A DNA stretch of 29,066 bases from Balamuthia mandrillaris (taxonomy: Eukaryota; Discosea; Longamoebia; Balamuthiidae): contig JAVKOQ010000538.1 of the NCBI GenBank assembly GCA_031835245.1, positions 1 through 29,066 of the forward strand. The letters are read 5' to 3'. Under the pieces are notes generated by a model, which did no database searches, was not told the DNA's origin, and saw only the letters and a list, made by a program, of their open reading frames with translations. Positions 22,093 to 29,066 of this stretch are shown here, one piece after another (position 1 is the stretch's first letter; every line of letters starts with the position of its first letter). The position numbers were made by a program, and so were the translations under genes.

Positions 22093-23068
22093 TTGTGATA
22101 AGGCCAGTAGGGGAACAACCTAATGGACACCAACTCAATGGGCATAGGGAAAAGCTGTTTAATAGAATGAATAGAAGAGATATATATACAAGGAGAGATG
22201 AGGAAGGGGAGAAGAATGAAGGTGAGGAAGGTGATGGGACGACTGTTGTTGAAAAGAAAGCCAAGAGGATGAGGACCTTAACTCGAGTAGCCAAGGTGGA
22301 GTATGCAGCTGAAGGAGAAAGAGGAACAAGAGCATGGCTATGGCATAACTTCTTGACAAATGGAAGATGTTTGGTTGGACAACAACGGAGCTTAGTGATT
22401 ACCAACCCAAGGAAAGAACGTTTGATGAATGCTATTCGTTGTGGTGGACTGCCCATTGGAAAAAAGTGGGGAGCCATTCAGCAGTCTGAGGAGGATAGCA
22501 AGTGCCCTGCATGTGATGCTGAGGAAGAAACAGCAGAACACTTCCTGTTAAGGTGTCCTAACCTTTGGGAAGATCGCTTTAGAATCTGGAGTGTGGACAA
22601 TGGAAATGAAGAACAAGTCAGAAAGCTGATTATAGAAGACTGTACAACAAACCTCCTGTCAAGTGGAAAGAAATGCAACAGAGCTCAAGAGATGGAACAA
22701 TGTAAGCAAAGTTGTAAACGAGTCTGGAGATTATGGGCAGCAAGAGCAAGTTGGAAGCATGGAAGTTCTTCTGCACTTTATCAATCTTTGGAAGTAATGT
22801 AATAGCAAGGAAAAGAGAAGAAAGGAAAGGGAAAGAAAAGGATAGCTAGATGATACAAAGTTGGTCTGAAATCTCATTCAACACCTTTCACTTGTGAATT
22901 GAGTAACAATTGGGAAGGCATTGAGGATGAGGGAGTAAGAGAAGTAAGAGTACACTATGTATGTACAATGCTTACTTTTTATGTATAGATTGGTGTTGCT
23001 CTCAGAGCAAATAAACTTTTATTACTACTATACAAGGAGAGATAGGGATAGGTATAATGGGAAAGTGG
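22093..23068 (+). mobile_element. Element X copy 2 in the LINE RT, split by a Y insertion
   Basis: X parts are 22093-22199 and 23044-23068 (about 132 bp without Y). It is flanked by TATA on both sides (22089-22092, 23069-23072), which may be a 2- or 4-bp target duplication. It begins TTGTGATAAGGCCAG, 5'-shortened relative to copy 1, and ends with the 36-bp sequence that is inverted at the left of copy 1. Confidence 0.75.
22200..23028 (+). mobile_element. LINE family Y, copy 2 (5'-truncated, plus strand)
   Basis: 829 bp within X copy 2, flanked by an exact 15-bp target-site duplication TATACAAGGAGAGAT (22185-22199 and 23029-23043). Encodes the same polyprotein C-terminus as copy 1 with only a few substitutions (for example SSSALY versus SSSAFY) and reads on to QSLEVM and a TAA near 22,802. 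The 3' end is AGAGCAAATAAAC followed by a TTATTACTAC tail. It starts about 90 bp further 3' than copy 1, so the two are separate 5'-truncated insertions. Confidence 0.9.
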
Positions 23069-23478
23069 TATAACAATATCAACCCACTTCTCGATTACCT
23101 CCATTCTTCAAACATGGGCTATACCCTCCCAGATGGCACAAAAATTGCAGGAATGGCCTTTGCAGATGACCTGTTCCTCATCTCGGACAACACCCCGGAC
23201 ATCACAAACAACCTTGATCACACAGTTACATTCCTTGCACACAATACTATCACCATCAATGTACGCAAAACTGTCTTTATGAGCAAAGACCCCAACCTCT
23301 CCCTTTCCACGATGGACACCTCTACTAATAAACTCAAACCAATAACACGCCTTTCATGTGAGACATCTGTGTATACCTCGGAGTTCCCTTCTCCATAACA
23401 AACACCCATGCCCTCGATGATCATCTCACAAAAAAGTTCACCAAGTACTGCTCTGCAATCACAAGAAGATATCTTCCT

Positions 23479-24717
23479 GTGGACTTAAAGGTGCTCCTAT
23501 TAAATACCATCACCATTCCTGCAATTGAATACCCAATGCACACTCACCTCCTTGAAACAAAAACATTAGCCACCCTAGAATGCACTGCCAGAAGCTGCCT
23601 CTGCTCCACATTATGCATCTTTGGAAAATACAACTCAAGCATTTTTAAAAACAAACTGACCTGCCTCTTCATTCACAACATCACCACCCTCCAACATGGA
23701 CACTTCTTGAATCACTACATTAACAGAATCCTGAACAATGACAATTCTGCCTCTCACACACATAATATCTTAATGAACAACTACTACCCACAACCCACGA
23801 CAAACCCAGCCGACCACCCACTACAACTTTATAACCCAGGACCACTAACACGGAGCAAGCTCAAAACAATTACACAGCTTTTATGTACTGCAAAACAAAA
23901 CCAACTTTTACTTCTCCGACCTAAAGACACACCACAATGCCTTCTACCATATGAAAGAAAACTTCCCCTCCCCTCAGACCTGACAAACAAACTTGCAGCA
24001 TGGCTGTTCTCTCCTCTCTTTAACAAAGATGCAAACACAATTTCAAATGTTCACCTTGCCACATTCCCAGAGGACTTCCAACTAACCAAACATGAACCAC
24101 TAAACACTCCCCACAACAATGCGCCACGCCTCATAGCTACAGATGGCTCTTTCAAGGATGGAGTAGCAGCTGCTGCTGTTGTAACTGCCACGACCAGATA
24201 CAGCGCCCCTCCACTTGGATGCCATACATCCTTCAAAGCGGAAGCCTCAGCCATAGCATATGCCCTTGAAGCCACTGTGTCCATCCCTTCTCTTCCCATC
24301 ATATTCAACAACAAAGCCATGGTTAACCTCTTCAATGAGCCACCCAAACACCCACCCCTCAAAGCAGTTGCCACTTGGCGAATTATCTCTCAACACCTTG
24401 AAACTCACAACATCTCAATTGCTCATGTCTATAGCCACCAGGAAAAGAAAACATCAAAAGAATGGAAAGAGAAAATAACCAAACAAAAACTCCTCCATCC
24501 AGACGACTATGACCAACGAGTACTACTTAATAGAGAGGCTGACAAACGAGTGTCCCTAGCTCAAAGAACAATTACTGCATGCAATTTGCATCCTCTACAA
24601 ACACTAGCTCTTCTCCTAAAAGACATAACTATGATAATCCAAAGGCCTGCACTTGGGAAGACCATGATATCAGAAACCTCCTCAAAAACAAACACCCAAA
24701 AGCCAACAAACAACTAA
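23479..24717 (+). pseudogene. LINE RT C-terminus and RNase H domain
   Basis: 412-codon open frame following the RT. The RNase H domain occupies about residues 215-360: ATDGSFKDGVAAAAVV (first Asp), FKAEASAIAYALEA (Glu), PIIFNNKAMVNLF at the place where a T/SDS motif with the third acidic residue is expected (here Asn), IAHVYSHQEKK (His loop) and NREADKRVSLA (last Asp). The replaced third acidic residue would inactivate it. RNase H in this position is known for I-, R1- and Tad-type LINEs. Confidence 0.85.
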
Positions 24718-24824
24718 AACACTCACCCCTCTCCACACAACATTACAATCACCTCATTTGAACAAAATATGAACTTCTCCCGCTCTGTAACTACATAAAT
24801 AACTCATCTAAACGACTGTATACG

Positions 24825-24910
24825 GACAAGTACTGCAAAATCTGCATGAAGAATGGTAAAAGATGCCCTGAAACCACTGAACACCTCTATACTGTGTGTG
24901 TTGTCTTACC
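24825..24910 (+). pseudogene. LINE C-terminal zinc knuckle
   Basis: Reads YCKICMKNGKRCPETTEHLY then TVCV, a C-x2-C...H-x3/4-C zinc motif of the type found at LINE C-termini. It is separated from the RNase H frame by a frame change near 24,700. Confidence 0.7.
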
Positions 24911-25028
24911 AAAATGCTAGAAGAAATCAGATAGGCATTGACGCCAGTAAGCGGTGCTGTAGGTATTCTACCTATGAGGTTGAGTGGCCCAGCCCACTAG
25001 ATAGCCAATAAACTATTTCCAAAAAAAA

Positions 25029-25044
25029 AAACTTCTTAAGAGGG
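25029..25044 (+). repeat. Right target-site duplication of the LINE
   Basis: AAACTTCTTAAGAGGG directly after the A-tail; its first As cannot be told from the tail. Confidence 0.9.
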
Positions 25045-26344
25045 TGGTTTTTGCTGTATTTATTTTGGCACAATTACAAGAAGCAAAGTGAGTCAAGAAT
25101 GCAGAGTACAAGCATAAGGCCTATGATCAAAAAAAAAAAGGGAACAAAAAGAGAAGCAAGAATAAGAAGCGAACATAACAAGCAAAGCAAATCAAAAATG
25201 CTGAGTACAAGTGCCAAACCCAAGATCACAAAGCATAAGAGGTTGTAGAAATCCTTAGAAAAAAGCTGCTTCAAAAAGTACAAAACAAGTGCTACTAATC
25301 ACTTCTTTTCTGCCCTTTTTACTGAGCTCTTCTTCAACCTCTTTGTTGACCTCTGGACAAATTTTTATATGGCGGTTTTGCAGCTTTTCCAAAATGGCGG
25401 TTTTTGTCAGATTCTCTGTCATGGCAGAAAAACCGCCAATATAAATCTAGCTAGGCAGAAAAACCACTGAGGTTCTTTATCCTAAGACTATAGAGGATGG
25501 ATGGAAAGCCTTCCAAGTAGCTTTTGCTGTCTGTTGATGGGGAATAACCCTGTTGATGCATAGGTGGTGAGCTGCATGCAGCTTTCATTCTCAATGAATG
25601 ATATGGACCATACTGATTTGAAAGAACAGCAAACTGCGAAGAAGATGAAGAGGAACAGACACTTCATGAACGACAGCCACTGCTTTGGACAGTAATTTCC
25701 GAACTTGCTCAAGTGGTGTTTGAGGTGGTGAGCCAAACATTCCCTCAGTCAGTATTATGCTGCTTCTTTTTGGCAAGTCATATTAGAGACATCAGTATGC
25801 AACATCAACTGCAAGCCTGCAACTTTGGAGGACATGATTATTTTCAGACTATTGAACCCTGGGGTTTGGCTTTTGACGAAAGCCAATGCAGCTTGCTCCT
25901 TTCTATCCACCAGAACTTCAGATGAGCAAGGGTCAAGACTTTATTTTATTTTTTGTCATCTATGTTTTCTTTGGTTGTGCTGTTCCTCGTTTCCTCACCT
26001 CCTTCTAAAGATTTTGGTTTTCTTGGAAGAGCTTTGGCCACAAAGTGACTGGAGTTGTCTAGGAGAGGACAAAGAATGATGAAATGAGTGGCAATGTCAA
26101 ACAAAGGAGAGTAAAGAGGGAAATGTGAATCCTCTAGAACCATATGAATTCCAGGCCAATAAATAATGTCAAAGTTGAACTATAAGATCTAAAAGGCCCA
26201 ATGGTTAAGTATAGTACTTGGAGGTGAGAAGGAAAGAGAAAGCTCTATGATCAAAAAAACGGGTAAAGTGCCAGCATAAAAAAGTGATCAAGAACAAATA
26301 CAATGTGTTGGCAAAATCACCAACACTTATCTCAAGACTCCTCA
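25045..26344. other. AT-rich region without a recognised gene
   Basis: Apart from the tandem duplication above, it has a hairpin at 25395-25405 / 25428-25438 (TGGCGGTTTTT and its complement, 22-nt loop), with further direct copies of GGCGGTTTT at about 25371 and GGCAGAAAAACC at about 25455. The minus strand at about 25,490-25,780 has short open stretches that I cannot assign. They may belong to the neighbouring LTR-element fossil, but this is a guess. Confidence 0.4.
25081..25240 (+). repeat. Degenerate 99-bp tandem duplication
   Basis: AAGCAAAG at 25081 and 25180 start two related units that share AATGC.GAGTACAAG and GATCA. The 99-bp period is a multiple of three and a short frame keeps the repeat at peptide level (KQSESRMQSTS / KQSKSKMLSTS). 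No function recognised. Confidence 0.6.
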
Positions 26345-26541
26345 TGTTGGATCCGTCCCGGACCCTCAGCTCTTCTTTCTTTTATATCCCCCCATCCTTC
26401 CTTTCTCCTCTTTCCCTTTTCCCTCGGTGTACTTTGAAGCAACGTCAGAGATTCACTCTCGTTGTCCTTCCTCTATTCTCTTGAATACACTTCTTGTCTC
26501 GTCACTGACTCTTTTATTCCAAAGGTTGGATTCAACCAACA
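26345..26541 (+). mobile_element. Solo-LTR-like sequence
   Basis: 197 bp beginning TGTTGGATCC and ending CAACCAACA, with TGTTGG/CCAACA inverted ends, a TATA-like TTTTATATCC at about 26,380 and pyrimidine-rich interior. It is richer in G/C than its surroundings. I see no exact short duplication at its edges. It directly abuts the Gypsy pol fossil, so it may be that element's own LTR or a later insertion. Confidence 0.55.
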
Positions 26542-26544
26542 AAT

Positions 26545-27015
26545 GACTAAAAGCTCACACTTAGAAGTAAGATAGTTCTGCTGAGCCTTGTTGAGCACTT
26601 TGCTGGCAAAAGAAATGTAATAATAAGAGCCATCTGAAAGGATAAAGAACTGTATCATTGCCATATTGAGAAGCATAGGTGTTCACTAGAAAAGGTGGGA
26701 AAGGATGAGACTTGCTGAACACTGGTAGATAAAATGTGCTTGAGGGTGTTGAATGCCTCTTGATACTTGCCATTCCAAAACAAATGGATATCAGAAAAGT
26801 GATAAAGCATCCAGTGGAGCAGTAAGGCTAGGAAACAAAGAGATGAAGCCACAAAGAAAGTTGGCAAAGCTGAGGATAGCCTGCATTTGTTTACCAGAAG
26901 TAAGGTCTGGTAAAGAGTGAAAAGTGCACAGCATGATATGATCTGGAGCATAGAAGTCACTAAAGACAATAAAGCTGACAATATCAAGGCAAGAAAAACC
27001 AAAATAGAATTTTTC
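26545..27015 (-). mobile_element. Ty3/Gypsy-like pol fossil (RT end and RNase H start), broken
   Basis: On the minus strand, pieces with Gypsy character appear in the expected order: a segment like the RT thumb (ILSFANFLCGFISLFPS then LTAPLDALS), then FWNGKYQEAFNTLKHILS, then ISFASKVLNKAQQNYLTSK then CELLVI of the RNase H start. The copy is a fossil: fragmentary, without recognisable gag, protease or complete integrase, and with at least three breaks. It appears older than the Y insertions. Family call is by motif only. Confidence 0.65.
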
Positions 27016-27044
27016 CACAGGGGTTTGTAGAGAAGAAATGGGCC

Positions 27045-27902
27045 ATTTAAGGCCTACTTTGAGTTGGAAAGGAAGGTGGTAATTCATCATCCTGAGAGAT
27101 GTTATGCCATGGCCATGCACTCATTCCTTTTGACAAATGGAAGATGTTTAGTTAAACAACACTTTGATTTTGATGCCTCACCATTGTGACTCCTTTTTGT
27201 AAAGCCATTTTATGGTTTTTTGTTATCTATTGAGTTGTAGTAGTAGTAGTAGTAATAAAGAGTTTATTTGCTCTAATTACCAACCCAAGGAAAGAAGTTT
27301 TGATGAATGTTATTCGTTGTGGTGGACTGCCCATTGGAAAAAAGTGGGGAGCCATTCAGCAGTTTGAGCAGTAAGTGCCCTGCATGTGATGCTGAGGAAG
27401 AAACAGCAGAACACTTCCTGTTAAGGTGTCCAAATCTTTGGGAAGATCGCTTTAGAATCTGGAGTGTGGACAATGGAAATGAAGAACAAGTCAGAAAGCT
27501 GATTATAGAAGACTGTACAACAAAGCTCCTGTCAAGTGGAAAGAAATGCAACAGAGCTCAAGAGATGGAACAATGTAAGCAAAGTTGTAAACGAGTCTGG
27601 AGATTATGGACAGCAAGAGCAAGTTGGAAGCATGGAAGTTCTTCTGCATTTTATCAATCTTTGGAAGTAATGTAATAGCAAGGAAAAGAGAAAAAAGGAA
27701 AGGGAAAGAAAAGGATAGCTAGATGATACAAAGTTAGTCTAAAATCTCATTCAACACCTTTCACTTGTGAATTTGAATAACAATTGGGAAGGCATTGAGG
27801 ATGAGGGAGTAAGAGAAGTAAGAGTACACTATGTATGTACAATCCTTACTTTTTATGTATAGATTGGTGTTACTCTCAGAGCAAATAAACTTATTATTAC
27901 TA
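27045..27902 (+). mobile_element. LINE family Y, copy 3 (rearranged)
   Basis: A 5' piece at 27045-27165 matches copy 1 (AAGGCCTACTTTGAGTTGGA, and CTTTTGACAAATGGAAGATG after an internal loss). The main piece from 27275 to 27902 matches copies 1 and 2 from ATTACCAACCCAAGG through the zinc knuckle CPACDAEEETAEHFLLRCPN to the 3' end AGAGCAAATAAAC. Between them lies about 110 bp whose right end (27236-27274) is an inverted copy of the Y 3' end with a TAG repeat. The main piece remains an open 122-codon frame (27307-27675). Confidence 0.8.
27236..27274 (-). mobile_element. Inverted fragment of the Y 3' end with (TAG)n tail
   Basis: TAG repeats at 27238-27254 followed by TAATAAAGAGTTTATTTGCT; reverse-complemented this is the Y 3' end (AGAGCAAATAAAC...TTATTACTACTA). 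It sits head-to-head with the rest of copy 3. Confidence 0.75.
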
Positions 27903-29066
27903 AACAACAAAAGAAGCTTTGCACTAGCTAGGTGTTCATGGGTATATCAGCCAGGAAACTGATAAAGGACCTTTGTATACCCTCTCTGCAAAGGCAGACA
28001 AATATATCAAACAAAAAGAGGATAGGAAGAAACAGGACTAAAAAGAAGTTTGTCAAATATTCCAAGTCCCTTACAATTGCCTATGCAGCACTACAAAGTA
28101 GTGGGCACAAAGTACAGTCCAAGTTCAGAGAGCATACAGGTACACTTTCTTTTTGTCACAATAAAGGAGAGGAATCTCATGCAATTGTTATTTTAAACAG
28201 AAGTGTAAATAATGATAAAAAATAGAAAGACACAAATAAATAAATTAGTAAGCAAAAAGAAGGAGTGTTGACAACTAACAACATAACCAACTCTTTCCTA
28301 CTAGCTAGGCAAAAAAGAAAAAAGAGAAAAAGGAAGGAACTGTGCTATATGATAGGACACAACTAACATATACAATAAGTATAAGGAAAAGATTGTCATT
28401 GCTATTATCATTACCCTTGCCATTGTGGTAGGTGTATTACTACAAATTGAAAAAGAAAGCTACACACAGCTCAACACCTATACATTGCCTGATGACCATA
28501 AGAGAATTCCTGTTACATAGCCTACTGGTTCCTTAGATAATGTTATAAAGGTATAGTTTTAGGTATAGTTTTGTTGGCAACAAAATGCCAAGAGCTAGCC
28601 TATTCAAGTCTGTTGTTGTAAAAGCCACTTGGAAGTCTTTCTATCAATCAGTTCATCTGTCCTCTGCAGTCTAGAATAAAGAACCACAGTTGCCTGATCA
28701 AGGAGATAAAGGTAAGGATAAGGAGTTGTGCAAGTGTATTTTCTTCTTTTCACAAAGGTTTAAGACAAATGAAGTGAATTGTTCAAAGGGACCAATCCAT
28801 TTGAATGTTACCATTCAAAGCACACACTTTGGTCCACACCTCTTTTCATGTGAATAAACCCAGAGTCACTTACATGCCGTCCCTTTCTTGATCCACAGGG
28901 TTTATTCCCTATCAACACATCATTGCTTTAAAGTGCACCAAGACAAAGGGAAAAAGAAAAAGAAAAGAAGCAAGACTTGAAAATGAGGCATTCTACATAA
29001 GAAGTCTTGAGATAAGTGTTGGTAATATATCAATGAGAGTAGGCTAAGGGTAAGAATTTAAGATTC
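27903..29066. other. AT-rich region without a recognised gene
   Basis: A 97-codon Lys-rich open frame at 27932-28225 matches nothing I know. An inverted pair GAATAAACCC / GGGTTTATTC lies at about 28,851-28,908. A purine-rich tract lies at about 28,945-28,975. A 21-bp sequence at 29003-29023 is the exact complement of 26319-26339. No gene can be supported; likely decayed repeats. Confidence 0.4.

Larger units (their letters stand above)
21270..23400 (+). pseudogene. LINE reverse transcriptase, interrupted by X/Y
   Basis: N-terminal part includes VPEKWNTSKIWPIYKTGDPT and NYRPIALCHFIYKIYTKII. Motif A is WIDINKAFDSVPH, motif B is GVKQGNPLFFTLFN, and motif C is AFADDLFLIS after the insertion. The X/Y block (22093-23068) lies between motifs B and C right after FNVY. 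Frame changes separate the N-terminal blocks from motif A. Removing the insertion with one copy of its TATA duplication would read FNVYNNINPLLDYL, which confirms the junction. Confidence 0.9.
18817..25029 (+). mobile_element. Non-LTR retrotransposon (LINE), about 6.2 kb, with nested insertion
   Basis: Order on the plus strand: 5' leader, gag-like ORF1, AP-type endonuclease, reverse transcriptase, RNase H, C-terminal zinc knuckle, short 3' UTR and an A-tail (about 25020-25030). It is bounded by a 16-bp target-site duplication, so it appears near full length. The sense strand is strikingly A/C-rich and G-poor from about 19,080 to 24,720, unlike family Y which is A/G-rich, so the two are unrelated families. 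Domain order with RNase H fits I/Tad/R1-like LINE groups; clade not determined. Several stops and frame changes interrupt the ORFs (for example in the endonuclease near 20,001 and 20,043 and in the RT near 21,465-21,780), and the RT carries the X/Y insertion, so it is inactive. Confidence 0.92.

Noticed and set aside
25488-25780. Integrase-like remnant on the minus strand
   Set aside because: A few residues recall LTR-element sequences, but no zinc finger or catalytic motif is visible; not supportable.
27932-28225. 97-codon Lys-rich open frame as a gene
   Set aside because: No recognisable domain, no splice context, AT-rich repeat surroundings; probably chance.
1-29066. CRISPR arrays, operons, bacterial promoters, rRNA or tRNA genes
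   Set aside because: None seen; the spliceosomal introns show this is eukaryotic nuclear DNA.

Overview
This is a nuclear window from a eukaryote. Every recognisable host gene is split by short GT-AG introns, mostly 40-120 nt, and the products belong to nuclear pore, mRNA export, RNA decay, DNA repair and mitochondrial import machinery. The organism is probably a compact-genome protist or early-branching relative of animals, fungi or algae. The gene set (NUP88, MMS22L, MPP alpha, a ZC3H11A-like protein, C1D, PARN) does not let me narrow it further.

Left part (1-16,290), gene-dense and close to 50% GC at first. The order is NUP88 (minus, runs off the left edge), an unnamed acidic Myb/SANT-like gene (plus), an MMS22L homologue (plus, about 13 exons), mitochondrial processing peptidase alpha (minus), a three-finger CCCH protein like ZC3H11A (plus), the exosome cofactor C1D/Rrp47 (minus) and the deadenylase PARN (plus, 11 exons). 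Three pairs are divergent with 176-293 bp between start codons (NUP88/SANT gene, MPP alpha/ZC3H11A-like, C1D/PARN), which suggests shared promoters. Several introns carry (CT)n or (TTC)n tracts, always pyrimidine on the transcribed gene's sense strand. A roughly 90-bp relic of the LINE found further right lies between the ZC3H11A-like gene and C1D.

Right part (16,290-29,066), AT-rich and almost entirely mobile DNA. A 6.2-kb LINE (18,817-25,029) has a 16-bp target-site duplication and the order gag-like ORF1, AP endonuclease, reverse transcriptase, RNase H, zinc knuckle. Its reverse transcriptase is interrupted by a short inverted-repeat element (called X here), which itself is interrupted by a 5'-truncated copy of a second LINE family (called Y). 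A second X/Y nest with a different target-site duplication lies at 16,591-17,657, and a third, rearranged Y copy lies at 27,045-27,902. A solo-LTR-like sequence and a broken Ty3/Gypsy pol fossil lie at 26,345-27,015. The LINE linker region holds a duplicated, near-perfect foldback that its coding function does not explain.

I found no novel multi-gene system. The most unusual items are the three-level nested insertion, the repeated X-as-target pattern, the duplicated foldback, and the base-composition step inside PARN. All exon joins were read by eye from splice signals, phase and remembered family sequences; none was checked by alignment or RNA data.
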